From: CAYSRJ01 sp964521865
Lineage (GTDB): Bacteria > Spirochaetota > B62-G9 > DRHN01
Direction of reading: 5' to 3'
DNA length: 64,000 nucleotides
NCBI GenBank assembly: GCA_964521865.1
Contig: CAZFTJ010000016.1
Span: forward strand, 1 to 64,000
The position numbers and the translations under genes were made by a program. Under the pieces are notes generated by a model that did no database searches, was not told where the DNA came from, and saw only the letters and a program-made list of their open reading frames with translations. Of this stretch, positions 1-8,898 are shown piece by piece; the first letter of the stretch is position 1; each line of letters begins with the position of its first letter.

Positions 1-2
1 TA

Positions 3-1901
3 ACGATGACGGTTCAGGATGGTGCTGTGAATGCGGTGAGTGGTGCATTTACGGTGGATGCTGGGGCGTTGGTAGGTTTCAGGGTTGAGGATCCCGCACT
101 AATCCCGATACCCGATCAGACCGCAGGAACCGCTTTCAACATTCTTGTTACCGCTATCGATGCGTATGGAAATACGGTAAACAGTTTTACCGGTGCCGGA
201 AGTACGGTCGATATAAGCGACACAACAGGATCAATCGGACCAACCCCGAGCGGCGTGTTTACAAACGGACAGAACACTCAATCAGTAACTATTACAAAAG
301 CATTGACGAATGTATCGATAACGGTTCAGAACAGTGTGGGAGTGGAAACAGGTGTGAGCAATGTATTTGATGTCAATCCAGGTGCAGCGACTCAGTACGT
401 ATTCAGCGGTAGCAGTACGATCCCGAACCCGTTGACCTCTGGAGATGCAGTTGCTCTGACTATAGAGGCGCGGGATCCGTATTCAAATGTAGATACTACC
501 TATAATGGTAACGCCATATTCAGTGATGTCGGGCCCGACGGAATTGCTTTCCTGACGAGCGAGAACGGCTTTACCGACGCTCAGGTGACGTTTTCGAATG
601 GAGTATGGACCGGAAGCATCAGGACGGATACGAGCTCGGCCAACAATATAAACAAGGTCGGCAGAAATGTTACCCTTCAGCTCGACGAATCGCCCGGTCC
701 CGGCATCTCGACGCAATATACCTCATCTTTCGCGGTCTCTGCTGGCCCGCTGCATCACTTTACCTTCAGGGTGCAGCCTGAAGCGAATGAGAAGATCAAC
801 TCGGATATTTTCGTTGATGTCATTGGCGAGGATCAGTACGACAACTACGTGGATTTTACCGGAACGGCCACCATCAGCGATGGGACAGACACGATTGTCG
901 AGTCGTCGGATGGTGACAACCAGATAGATTTTTCCTCCTCGACACTCGGGACCGCCCCCGGGTATGCAGTCGGCCGTTATCAGGGCAATCTCACAATAAG
1001 CAAGCCTCAGGTGAACGATGTCATTGTCGTCACCATGGGAAGAGTGACGGGCAGCAGTAGTATATTCACCGTAGTTGCAAACAATGTATTTGTGAGACTT
1101 ATAGATGATACAGCACCGAAGATTGCGTTTACGGGCGACACGGTAGATTTCTTTGATATTGAAATCGAAAATCCGGATCCCGATATTACACATAGTGCGG
1201 ATATTTCGAACATCGATATGATTATCGAAAGCAGCAGAAACGGTGAAGCATTTACGGCTGTTCCTTCAACATTAATAGACAAGATAGAAATAATGGATAT
1301 CACGGGGGGCACGGAGACCTCTTTGGGTTCCAACAGCTCTCCGAACAACACGGCTGCTGCTGTTACCGTCAATACACCGGGGTTCTCCATCAGTCCTCAG
1401 GGAGGCACATCACTGATTCGGATTCGTGTAACTCTGAAATCCGATGTTTCTACAGCAACCGTGCCGAACATACAGCTGAGGATTGGCGACATAAGCGGCA
1501 CTTTTGCCAACTCAGGTCCTCCCCTCGTGCCGATTGATCCTACGGATGAAAACCTGGTATCGATCAAGCAGGAGGGGAATTATGTGCGGTCATCGCTCAC
1601 CAATATCCGTAGTGAGCAGAGCAAGGCCGCGTACAATTACCCCAACCCCTTCAACCCGAGAAACCGGACGACGAACATCGTTTTTTACAGCAAGGTTGCG
1701 GACGGCAGCGCTTCGATCAAGATCTTCACCATAACGGGCAGGCTCGTCAAAAAATTAAGCGTGAATGCACAGGCGGGGAGCAACGAAGTTGAATGGGACG
1801 GCAAGAACGGCCGGGGCCAGGTGGTTCGAAACGGCGTGTATGTTGCGGTGATACAGGCAGGCGGCTCGAAGATGATGGTGAAGATAGCGGTGGTCAAATA
1901 G
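3..1901 (+). CDS. Ig-like repeat surface protein, C-terminal part
   Basis: The reading frame is open from the window edge with no convincing start, so the gene begins upstream. About 630 residues are visible. Repeated segments of the pattern 'F/A-x-I/L-x-V/I-x-A-x-D-x-Y-x-N' followed by a TG/NG turn and 'ISD' recur near residues 40, 150 and 265, as in invasin- or filamin-like Ig folds. A different beta-rich domain lies around residues 360-520. The last 90 residues carry YPNPFNP, then 'IFTITGRLVKKL' and 'EWDGKNGRGQVVRNGVYVAVI', which is the FlgD-Ig-like / type A C-terminal domain used as a secretion or surface-sorting tail in Bacteroidetes and found in spirochaetes. Inferred role: exported adhesin or surface-layer protein. 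No ligand can be named. The next gene converges from the other strand. Confidence 0.8.
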   Translation, partial: TMTVQDGAVNAVSGAFTVDAGALVGFRVEDPALIPIPDQTAGTAFNILVTAIDAYGNTVNSFTGAGSTVDISDTTGSIGPTPSGVFTNGQNTQSVTITKALTNVSITVQNSVGVETGVSNVFDVNPGAATQYVFSGSSTIPNPLTSGDAVALTIEARDPYSNVDTTYNGNAIFSDVGPDGIAFLTSENGFTDAQVTFSNGVWTGSIRTDTSSANNINKVGRNVTLQLDESPGPGISTQYTSSFAVSAGPLHHFTFRVQPEANEKINSDIFVDVIGEDQYDNYVDFTGTATISDGTDTIVESSDGDNQIDFSSSTLGTAPGYAVGRYQGNLTISKPQVNDVIVVTMGRVTGSSSIFTVVANNVFVRLIDDTAPKIAFTGDTVDFFDIEIENPDPDITHSADISNIDMIIESSRNGEAFTAVPSTLIDKIEIMDITGGTETSLGSNSSPNNTAAAVTVNTPGFSISPQGGTSLIRIRVTLKSDVSTATVPNIQLRIGDISGTFANSGPPLVPIDPTDENLVSIKQEGNYVRSSLTNIRSEQSKAAYNYPNPFNPRNRTTNIVFYSKVADGSASIKIFTITGRLVKKLSVNAQAGSNEVEWDGKNGRGQVVRNGVYVAVIQAGGSKMMVKIAVVK

Positions 1902-2043
1902 AGAAACAATCACCGGCGGCAATAATAGGATTCGCGGCGCTTGCTCAGGCTTTACTCAGGGGTTCCCGTACAGTACCAAACCAGTGGCATGCAATTACAA
2001 GGAGTGAAGCTCATTTACCGATGAGTATTCCAAAGTGGGGATG

Positions 2044-2487
2044 TTACCGCAGCCGCTTCAGGCTCTTTCTGAACAACTCATTCTGCTCTTCAGCAGTTCT
2101 GAGCGAAAAGATCTTTCTGCAGTTCGAAGCGGATATCGCCCAGAGCTCGTCGTTGATCTCGACGAGCACCATGCCGAAGAAAAGCTGGTAGGTGATGCTG
2201 ATCGAGGTTGCATCGGAGACGCCGTGGGCGACTGCGAATATGAATGCACCGCTCGAATAGCCGCTTTCCGCAGGCGAGATGAGAAGGTCTTCGCGGTCCG
2301 TCTTTTTATTGTGGACGATTTCGACTTTTATACTGTAGCCGTACTGCTTCACCCTGTTCCGGATGTCCTGAACAATAACCGGCTCCTGTGCGAATGAGAC
2401 GGGTACCGAACCGATAAGGGCGAAAGATGCGGCCCATGCTCCCAGGCACAGCCGTCGAATGAAGATGCCCTGTTTTCTTTTCGTCAT
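2044..2487 (-). CDS. Hypothetical secreted protein, 147 aa
   Basis: A basic N-terminus (MTKRKQ) and a hydrophobic stretch end in a plausible signal-peptidase site after SFA, so the mature protein (about 113 residues, starting QEPVIVQD) is probably periplasmic. No family is recognised. The mature part alternates beta-type and charged segments and ends in a basic helix (FRKSLKRLR). It lies 20 bases downstream of the TPR gene on the same strand and is probably the last gene of that operon. The start at 2487 is preceded by a GGACGGTGA stretch that could serve as ribosome-binding site. Confidence 0.6.
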   Translation of the reverse strand: MTKRKQGIFIRRLCLGAWAASFALIGSVPVSFAQEPVIVQDIRNRVKQYGYSIKVEIVHNKKTDREDLLISPAESGYSSGAFIFAVAHGVSDATSISITYQLFFGMVLVEINDELWAISASNCRKIFSLRTAEEQNELFRKSLKRLR

Positions 2488-2507
2488 ATCACCGTCCCGT
2501 CCCGGCT

Positions 2508-4583
2508 TTATTCCTTTTTCCCCGCTGATTCGAGCTCTTTCTTCATACCTTCAAACAGCACGTCGTCGTACACGTTCACCCTGTTGAACAGGCCCTTGAA
2601 GGTGTATTCGCCTTCGGAGATCATCTCGTCGACCTTTGTAACGGTAAGCTCCCCCAGAGAAACTTCGGGGTCGACTTCAAACTCTCCTGTTTCCGGATTT
2701 TTCCGCAAGCCCCCCTGATGAAAGATGTGAAACACCGCATCTTTTTGTACGCCGTGGGCCCTTCCGAGATTGATGAGCGCCCTGTCTCCCTCGAGGCGCA
2801 CGATCATACCGTACAGCGGGATACTGCCGCTTATATCATCGGCAAGAGAAATGACGGTATTGAATACCCGATCGTTTCCGGTAAAGTAGGTGGTAAACTC
2901 CTTGACGACCTTCCCGTTGAATCCGGATATGAGAAGGGAATCCACCCTGAGAGAATCCCGGGTCTCTTCTATCGACCCCGTTATGTAGTAATCGGCGCCG
3001 AGCGACTGTGCAACGCGAAGGGCCTGCGCAGGGGTTTCAATTTCATCGTACGAACCGGCATCCGGGTCCTTTTCTCCCTTCAAAGCGGAGGTTTGCCCGA
3101 TTATCTCGATCTTCGGATTGTACGACAGCACGAAGGCGAGCGCATCCCTGAAGGTGAGAGAGAGCCTCCTGTGCAGGAAATTCTCCCTTATGTAGTCCGA
3201 GTGAAAAGCATCAAGCACGGCGACGCGGAATTTCGTTGCCGGTACTGCTTTAGCCGGGTTTTCGCTCCGGCCGTACTGGTCGACTCCCCACTGTGCAGCG
3301 AGGTTTTTTCGCACCCTGCTCTGATAGATTTCTATTCTGTCCCTGATATCGACGGTATCGATGTCCAGAGTATCGTGAATGATATTCTTCAATTCGTAGA
3401 GATACTGCTCATAAAACTTCTCCATCCTGTAGAATTCGGCCATAGCGAGCCGTTTTTCGGGGTTCAGAGGATCGAGCATGACGGCCCGTTTGTAGTGTAT
3501 GAATGCCTTGTTCATGATGTTCTTGTCGAGGTAGAACCGCGCCTTTGAAAAATGGTAATCGGAAAGCCTCACCCTTTCAGGCTGCGAAAGGTCCTGCCGG
3601 TACAGCCTCAGGAGTATGTTTTCCAGTCTGAACCGAACGATCTCGTCATCGATGCGTTCGGCAAGGGCCTGGGAGTAGAATTCCGCGGCATTTTCCATAT
3701 CACCGAGAGCCTCTTTGCAGAATCCGAGTAGATACAAAACAAGGTAGTTTTTATCGTAATCCGGAAGCAGCACGTACTGCTTCGCCGCTTCGGCATACTC
3801 ATTTTTATAGAAATGTACCGATGCACGTATGTCGTGGGCCTCGGTCAGGTTCGAGTCGATGGCAAGAGCGGTATTCGCCTCGTACAGAGCGGCGTCGAAG
3901 TATTCATCCGAGGCCTGCCGGTCGCGGACTGCATTGTACACTCCCATTCTGTAGTAGTGCCTGGCCAGGTTTATATGGGTGAGAGGGTTCTGGGCATCGA
4001 GGGATACCGCTTTTCTGTAAAAACCGCCTGCTTTATTCAGCTCGCCGAGCTCGGTGTATACGATTCCCAGGTAAATGTAGGTCTGTACCTCCTGGGGGTA
4101 TACCTTCAGGATGTCGGTGTAGAGTTTGATCGCCGCGTCGTAGTCTCCCTTTGCCCGATAGAGGTCTGCCAGCCTGTACTTCGTTTCGTAGCGGGCGGGC
4201 TCTATGTCGATGGCCTGCAAAAAGAGCTTTTCAGCTTCGTCGTACCGCTTCATCGACGTGTATACGCGGCCGAGGAGGGTGAGGACGGTGACGTTTCTTC
4301 TGTCCTGCTTGAGGGCATCGAGCAGTGTTTCCTCACTCAGGCTCAGGTTTCCTGTTTTAAGGTAGCAGCGGGCAAGACCGATTTTTGCATCGAGAAAATA
4401 TTTGTTTTTTTTCAGCACGTCCCGGTAGATGAATATTGCCTCCAGGCAGTTTCCCTGCGATTCCTTCTGAAGAGCGAGGGAGTACTGCTGAAGTATTGTA
4501 TTCTCCGCTTCCGCCGTATGAAAGACAAAAAGAAGCAGAAGCATCGAAATCAGGATCAGAGCGGAAACGGATTTTTCAGTCAT
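2508..4583 (-). CDS. TPR-repeat exported protein with C-terminal FlgT/CsgG-like region
   Basis: This protein of about 691 residues has an N-terminal hydrophobic signal segment (ALILISMLLLLFVF...AEA). It is followed by about ten tetratricopeptide repeats over residues 25-430, with typical 'A-x-x-x-Y/F' and 'A-L-x-x-D/N-P' turns. Residues 450-600 (FRVAVLDAF... GADYYITGSIEE...) resemble the CsgG/GNA1162-type periplasmic fold. The final part (GDRALINLGRAHGV... LGELTVTKV) resembles the FlgT C-terminal domain. Inferred: periplasmic or outer-membrane-associated scaffold protein, function unknown. The ATG at 4583 was preferred over the GTG at 4598 because GAGGGGTGG lies just before it. It overlaps the end of pcm by 8 bases, so the two are translationally coupled. 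Confidence 0.75.
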   Translation of the reverse strand: MTEKSVSALILISMLLLLFVFHTAEAENTILQQYSLALQKESQGNCLEAIFIYRDVLKKNKYFLDAKIGLARCYLKTGNLSLSEETLLDALKQDRRNVTVLTLLGRVYTSMKRYDEAEKLFLQAIDIEPARYETKYRLADLYRAKGDYDAAIKLYTDILKVYPQEVQTYIYLGIVYTELGELNKAGGFYRKAVSLDAQNPLTHINLARHYYRMGVYNAVRDRQASDEYFDAALYEANTALAIDSNLTEAHDIRASVHFYKNEYAEAAKQYVLLPDYDKNYLVLYLLGFCKEALGDMENAAEFYSQALAERIDDEIVRFRLENILLRLYRQDLSQPERVRLSDYHFSKARFYLDKNIMNKAFIHYKRAVMLDPLNPEKRLAMAEFYRMEKFYEQYLYELKNIIHDTLDIDTVDIRDRIEIYQSRVRKNLAAQWGVDQYGRSENPAKAVPATKFRVAVLDAFHSDYIRENFLHRRLSLTFRDALAFVLSYNPKIEIIGQTSALKGEKDPDAGSYDEIETPAQALRVAQSLGADYYITGSIEETRDSLRVDSLLISGFNGKVVKEFTTYFTGNDRVFNTVISLADDISGSIPLYGMIVRLEGDRALINLGRAHGVQKDAVFHIFHQGGLRKNPETGEFEVDPEVSLGELTVTKVDEMISEGEYTFKGLFNRVNVYDDVLFEGMKKELESAGKKE

Positions 4584-5226
4584 TCCACCCCTCATCACCG
4601 ATCAGCGGTACGAATCTGCATCCGCCGAAAGAGCTTTTATAGATTCTGCCGTTTTGCGCCTTTTCAACGAGCTGTAAATCCTGGACAAACCTGTTTCCGA
4701 CAGGAATGATCATTTTCCCTCCGTTTGAGAGCTGTGAGATGAGAGGCGCCGGAACATGGGGCGCCGCAGCCGTTACCATAATTTTATCGTACGGTGCATA
4801 CTCCTCAAGCCCCTTTGTACCGTCGCCGACAATGAGGTAGATGTTGTTATAGCCCTGGCTGTACAGGTTGGTTCGCGCCCTGTTCGACAGCGTAGCGAGC
4901 CGTTCGATCGAGTATACGATGGATGCGAGCTGTGCGAGTATTGCCGCCTGGTACCCCGATCCCGTTCCTATTTCGAGAACCTTGTCGGTCGGCTGTATTG
5001 AAAGCGCCTGCGTCATGAGGGCTACGATATACGGTTGAGATATGGTCTGATTCTCTCCGATTGGAAGTGGGTAGTTCCCGTAGGCCCGGTCCCTGAGAGA
5101 ATCGGGGATGAATTTTTCCCGCCGCACCTTCCGCATGGCGGAAAGAACCCGTTCGTCGGTGATTCCTGCGGGACGAAGCTCGTGCTCGAGAAGGTACTCG
5201 ACATCTTTCTCTCTGTCGTTTTGCAT
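4576..5226 (-). CDS. pcm: Protein-L-isoaspartate O-methyltransferase
   Basis: This SAM-dependent enzyme methylates isoaspartyl residues in damaged proteins and so starts their repair. The 216 residues match the family in length and motifs. Near residue 60 is 'GENQTISQPYIVALMTQ', which holds the family's substrate-site loop. At 84-92 is the SAM-binding 'VLEIGTGSGYQAA'. Next come 'VYSIER', and 'GDGTKG' around residue 133, then 'DKIMVTAAAPHVP'. The C-terminal 'GGCRFVPLIG' is also typical. The start at 5226 has GAGGT five bases upstream. The gene is followed directly by the TPR gene with an overlap, and follows the NHL-VWA gene after a 200-base gap that contains short hairpins. Confidence 0.95.
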   Translation of the reverse strand: MQNDREKDVEYLLEHELRPAGITDERVLSAMRKVRREKFIPDSLRDRAYGNYPLPIGENQTISQPYIVALMTQALSIQPTDKVLEIGTGSGYQAAILAQLASIVYSIERLATLSNRARTNLYSQGYNNIYLIVGDGTKGLEEYAPYDKIMVTAAAPHVPAPLISQLSNGGKMIIPVGNRFVQDLQLVEKAQNGRIYKSSFGGCRFVPLIGDEGWND

Positions 5227-5367
5227 TTTTACCTCGTAGCGCCGCCCTTAAGCGGCGTGTTTTACGCGTCAAGACGAAGCTTTATAAGCTGGAGTTATGT
5301 CAGCTCGACTGGATTTATTCAGCCTGCCTGCGGCCAGCCGAATGCCGTTATACGGCGCGAAGCCCTC

Positions 5368-5409
5368 TATAACAAATCCAGGTGCGTGCACCGGCGACAG
5401 TATCCGGAT
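5368..5409 (+). repeat. 42-bp dispersed repeat, copy 1
   Basis: Ungapped alignment by eye with 57797-57838 gives 34 of 42 identical bases, including the palindromic 12-mer GGTGCGTGCACC in both and CCGGAT at the same spacing. It lies in the spacer between pcm and the NHL-VWA gene. Its function is unknown. Confidence 0.5.
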
Positions 5410-5426
5410 ACCGTCTGTGAGCCGGT

Positions 5427-7454
5427 CTACGGATAGATAAACCCGAGCCTGCTCTTTCCGAACCGCTTGTTTATCTCGACATCCGCTTCTGATGAAACAT
5501 AGAGATTGTGAAGCGCCTTGTTGTAGACGTCATTGAAAAAGACGATATATTCCGGCGACCTGGTCGACCGTATACGGTCATACAGGAATGGGATTTCATT
5601 CGAGCGGTACACGTCGTACACCTTGCCGCCGGTGCTCCTGGCAAAGTATTCGAGGCTGCTGTTTTGAGCCTCCCCGAAATTCAGGAAAAACACCGGGATG
5701 TTGTTGTTTGCCGCATAATTAATGCAACTCTGCATAGAGTACGTGGAAAATGAAGAATCGTACACTCTCCCGTCTGTAATCACCACAAGGGCCTTCTTGT
5801 AGAATGCCTTGTTCAGATAGTCTATGCTGTGCCGGAGCGCCTCATCCAATTTTTTTCCCGTGTCGTAGCGATCCTCCATTATTGCAGAGAGGGTCTTCAG
5901 CTTTGAATGCGTGAATGTGCTCGCAATCCAGTTTTTATTATGAAACGCAATAACAGCCATCTCGTCTTCAAGTGAGGTCTTGTCCAGTAATGTTCCGACC
6001 GTCTCCTCAACTGCCGGGGCATGTTCTTCCATTGATGCGGATTTATCCACAAGAAAGAGGATATCGAGTCGGGAATCTCTGACTTCATTGTACGAGAGAT
6101 CGATTTTTTGAACGGAGCCGCCTCCGACTTTCAGACGAAAGTTATCATGCCCCAGGCCGTAGAAGGGGAGACCGTCGGCATCGAATACCGAGATATAGTA
6201 GACGATTGCGGGAAAACTGCCGGCGTCCACACGGTTCAGGATGACGTTGAGGTTCCGGTACTTGTCCTCTTTGGGGACGAACTGAAGCAGGGTATCACGG
6301 TCGTAATCGCAGGCAATAATCTGACCGAGATGGTCTATTTTTGCATCGAGCACACGCGAAAGCCGATCATCGGTGTCTATCTGCGTCCAGGATGAATGCA
6401 GAACATCGTAGGTTTTGATGCTCTTCCTGTCGCTGACAACCAGCCGGTTTGTCTCGGCAAACGAAATACCGAAGGGGTCTTCGAGATCGCCGCCTTCCAG
6501 ATAGGTGATGAAATTGCCGCTTCTATCGTACACGCCGATTTTCTTCTTGCCGTTATCGGAAATAAATATTCGCCCTCGAAAATCGACTGCGATTCCGGCC
6601 GGATGCCCGAAATCTCCGTCCGCGCTTCCCTTTTTTCCGAAGGCGAGCAGGAACTCTCCGTCCGGTGTAAATTTCTGGATGCGCATGTTGCCGCTGTCGA
6701 TAACGTACAGATCGTCGTCCCGGTCAAGTGCAAGCGAGGTCGGCCCGAAAAATTGTCCCTCTTCGAATCCGGACGCTCCGATGTTTCCGATATACTTTCC
6801 GTTGTTGGCGAACATGTACACCGTATCGTTGGTGAAGTCGGAGATGTACACATCACCGCTGCTGTTGACGACAATATCGTACAACCTTCCCGGAGTTACC
6901 TTCGGATCCACGTACTGCTGGAGCGGGGCTCCTTCGGGAGACAGCTTCAGAGCTATTTTCGACCCGAATCCTGCGGCGTAGATGTTTCCGGTTCCGTCGA
7001 CGTCGATACCGGTAACCTTTGTCAGGTAATATTTACCGATCGGGTTGCCGTTCAGTTCGAGATTGAGCGTATAATCGTCGCTTTTTTTTCTCTGCTGGGC
7101 GGCAGCCTTTTTTACATTCATGAAATTGACAAGCTGGCTGACGAGGTTTTTAAGGGTAATGTCACTTTGCTCATTTTCAATGATAGCGTTGAATTCAAAG
7201 AGGGCGTTTTCCTCGAATCCGGCCCTGTAATAGGACATACCGAGGAAAAATCGGGTGTTCATGTCATCAGGGGCTTTTCCCAGAGATTTTCTCAAGTATT
7301 CGACGGCAGCCTCATACTCCTGATGATTGTAATGTATTACCCCCTGTTTGAAAAACTCCTGGGCATAGCTTTTATCGAGAAACTCATCTCCATACAGGTT
7401 CAGTACCGAAGGAAGACTGAAAAGGAACATAAAGAAAAACAGTACGCGACGCAT
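5427..7454 (-). CDS. TPR / NHL beta-propeller / von Willebrand A protein, exported
   Basis: This 675-residue protein begins with a signal peptide (MRRVLFFFMFLFSLPSVLNLYG). Two TPR-like repeats follow at about residues 30-100. An NHL propeller spans about 150-370, with repeats such as 'GDVYISDFTNDTVYMF', 'DDLYVIDSGNMRIQKF' and 'GRIFISDNGKKKIGVY'. A VWA domain lies at about 465-640 with MIDAS residues DKSAS, a later TGKKLDEAL and ITDG. Inferred: periplasmic or surface-bound metal-dependent adhesion or scaffolding protein. The ATG at 7454 is chosen over one 87 bases upstream because GAGAGG sits 8 bases before it and the signal peptide starts there. pcm lies downstream on the same strand. Confidence 0.85.
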   Translation of the reverse strand: MRRVLFFFMFLFSLPSVLNLYGDEFLDKSYAQEFFKQGVIHYNHQEYEAAVEYLRKSLGKAPDDMNTRFFLGMSYYRAGFEENALFEFNAIIENEQSDITLKNLVSQLVNFMNVKKAAAQQRKKSDDYTLNLELNGNPIGKYYLTKVTGIDVDGTGNIYAAGFGSKIALKLSPEGAPLQQYVDPKVTPGRLYDIVVNSSGDVYISDFTNDTVYMFANNGKYIGNIGASGFEEGQFFGPTSLALDRDDDLYVIDSGNMRIQKFTPDGEFLLAFGKKGSADGDFGHPAGIAVDFRGRIFISDNGKKKIGVYDRSGNFITYLEGGDLEDPFGISFAETNRLVVSDRKSIKTYDVLHSSWTQIDTDDRLSRVLDAKIDHLGQIIACDYDRDTLLQFVPKEDKYRNLNVILNRVDAGSFPAIVYYISVFDADGLPFYGLGHDNFRLKVGGGSVQKIDLSYNEVRDSRLDILFLVDKSASMEEHAPAVEETVGTLLDKTSLEDEMAVIAFHNKNWIASTFTHSKLKTLSAIMEDRYDTGKKLDEALRHSIDYLNKAFYKKALVVITDGRVYDSSFSTYSMQSCINYAANNNIPVFFLNFGEAQNSSLEYFARSTGGKVYDVYRSNEIPFLYDRIRSTRSPEYIVFFNDVYNKALHNLYVSSEADVEINKRFGKSRLGFIYP

Positions 7455-7553
7455 GCTTTGCCTCTCAATCGGCGTGTATGGAAATTCGGATAGTTTTGTG
7501 CAGGCGGTGGTCTGTCGAATTCTTCGATGAACGCGATGCACTTTTTGCAGTAC

Positions 7554-7581
7554 ATCATATCATGTAAATATCGAATTACAA
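7554..7581 (-). promoter_or_regulatory. Putative sigma-70-type promoter for the NHL-VWA gene
   Basis: Read on the minus strand, TTGTAA (7576-7581), a 16-base spacer and TATGAT (7554-7559). The start codon is about 100 bases further on. It was recognised by pattern only. Confidence 0.35.
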
Positions 7582-7582
7582 C

Positions 7583-7617
7583 AAAAAAAGCTCTCCCCAC
7601 CTCTATGGAGAGAGCTG
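7583..7617 (-). terminator. Rho-independent terminator
   Basis: On the minus strand, AGCTCTC and GAGAGCT form a stem around a short loop and are followed by seven T residues (complement of 7583-7589). It would end transcription of the small gene at 7666-7884. Confidence 0.75.
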
Positions 7618-7665
7618 CTCCAGTACAGCTCGTGCTGCATGTATATGGAAATATCGTAAAGATAG

Positions 7666-7884
7666 TTACACCTTTACATCCACGCTGCGTCCAAGGTTGC
7701 CCTCAAATGCCCTCGTACCGCCTACAGCCAGGGAGAGAAGATTTAGTATGAAATCTTTCGATACCACGACCATGTTTCCCCTCTCATCCAGCTTCACATT
7801 GGACGGTATGTCGGCCTTCGCCTGATCTACCTGCGGTGGGGAGTACTCTTGAACGGCAACCCTGTCATTTATTCCGGATACCAT
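7666..7884 (-). CDS. Small hypothetical protein, 72 aa
   Basis: No family is recognised. The ATG at 7884 follows GGTGGTG. An in-frame TTG at 7899 preceded by AGAAGA is an alternative. The sequence is polar at first (YSPPQVDQAKADIPSNVKLDERGNMVVV) and then has an amphipathic segment DFILNLLSLAVGGTRAF. No signal peptide is seen with the ATG start. A good intrinsic terminator lies about 50 bases after the stop, which supports a real transcription unit of its own. Confidence 0.5.
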   Translation of the reverse strand: MVSGINDRVAVQEYSPPQVDQAKADIPSNVKLDERGNMVVVSKDFILNLLSLAVGGTRAFEGNLGRSVDVKV

Positions 7885-7953
7885 TTCGATCACCACCAAT
7901 CTTTTTCTTCTACATTATAAATTTCGACATATTACAGCAAACTTTAATTATTT

Positions 7954-8619
7954 TTAATGCAGGTTGCTGCACACAAAATGGTGGATAAATTTCATGTAAT
8001 CTGCGTAGTGATTGATATTGATAAAATTCTTCTGAAATCTGCTGAATACCGGCTCTTCAATCTGAGGAGAGATATGGAGGCGGTATATTCTGCTGTATCT
8101 TGCAATGCATTTCAGGCGGTATTTACCTTCGACAATACATTTTTCAGCCGACCGGAAACAGGCTTTTCCATAAAAGGCAAAGAGAGGGTGGGCCCCGTCC
8201 GGCATGAGAGGAACGAGACCGTCGTACGCTGCACGAGAATCGAGAGTGGCTTCGAGCAGATATCGGAGGACACCGGCATCGATAAACGGGTAGTCGATTC
8301 CGACGAAGAAATTGATCTGTGTATCGGTTTTCTTCAGGGCCGTGTATATCCCTGCAATCGGCCCGATTCCGGACATCTCGTCGCGGTAGCAACCGGAAAG
8401 CCTGGGATGACTGTACGTCCTCCCGATAATATACACATCGGAAAAAACATCTGCGGCGGATTCGATTGCGATATCAATAAAACTTTTACTCCTGTACCGC
8501 AGGAATGCCTTATCCTTTCCGAACCGCGTAGATTTCCCGCCTGCCAGTATAAAAGCATTAACCGGTTCGATACTTTTCAATAGCTGACCTTTCGTCTCGC
8601 TTATTGTCCACCGGGTCAC
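7954..8619 (-). CDS. mobA: Molybdenum cofactor guanylyltransferase-like nucleotidyltransferase
   Basis: MobA attaches GMP to molybdopterin to form the guanine dinucleotide cofactor. The key NTP-binding loop LAGGKSTRFGKDKA is present near residue 24. It is followed by 'YRSKSFIDIAIE', 'DEMSGIGPIAGIYTAL' and 'VGIDYPFIDAGVLRYLL', which match the usual 'GPLaGi..aL' and 'cDmPfl' positions. The D-to-IDYP change is mild. The length (about 200-220 residues) fits. The start is uncertain: the GTG at 8619 has no clear ribosome-binding site, and a TTG at 8579 preceded by AAAGGTCAG would give a protein starting nearer the fold. No other Moco genes are in the window, so a related sugar nucleotidyltransferase role cannot be excluded. 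Confidence 0.75.
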   Translation of the reverse strand: MTRWTISETKGQLLKSIEPVNAFILAGGKSTRFGKDKAFLRYRSKSFIDIAIESAADVFSDVYIIGRTYSHPRLSGCYRDEMSGIGPIAGIYTALKKTDTQINFFVGIDYPFIDAGVLRYLLEATLDSRAAYDGLVPLMPDGAHPLFAFYGKACFRSAEKCIVEGKYRLKCIARYSRIYRLHISPQIEEPVFSRFQKNFININHYADYMKFIHHFVCSNLH

Positions 8620-8708
8620 AGGGGGAGAGGTTTCGTAAATATATCTCTTTTAAACCCCCTATTCAACCGAATTAGTGACTCCGCTCAGACCGGCGGCAGC
8701 GGCGATGT

Positions 8709-8725
8709 TGTATCATTATGATACA
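8709..8725. promoter_or_regulatory. 17-bp perfect palindrome upstream of hsp20
   Basis: TGTATCATTATGATACA: 7-base arms around TTA, in the 280-base spacer between divergent mobA and hsp20. It could be a repressor operator. No CIRCE element is visible. Function inferred from position only. Confidence 0.35.
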
Positions 8726-8898
8726 TGCACATGGCGGTTATGACCTTGTGTGTCAAAACTACACATAAAGTCGGAGAGATAAACGGCGATTGGCAGGTAA
8801 TTCTTAATATTACGAGAAATACAGCGATGTGTGTATGTTGGCATGGATTATGCTATATAATAAATGAAAATAACCACTATGAACAGGAGGTGCATAAA

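Noticed and set aside
2718..3548. Long open frame opposite the TPR gene
   Set aside because: It is a shadow of a clear coding gene on the other strand, with no family match or ribosome-binding site.
5231..5260. Terminator between the NHL-VWA gene and pcm
   Set aside because: The CGCCGC/GCGGCG stem is there, but no T run follows on the minus strand, where both genes lie.
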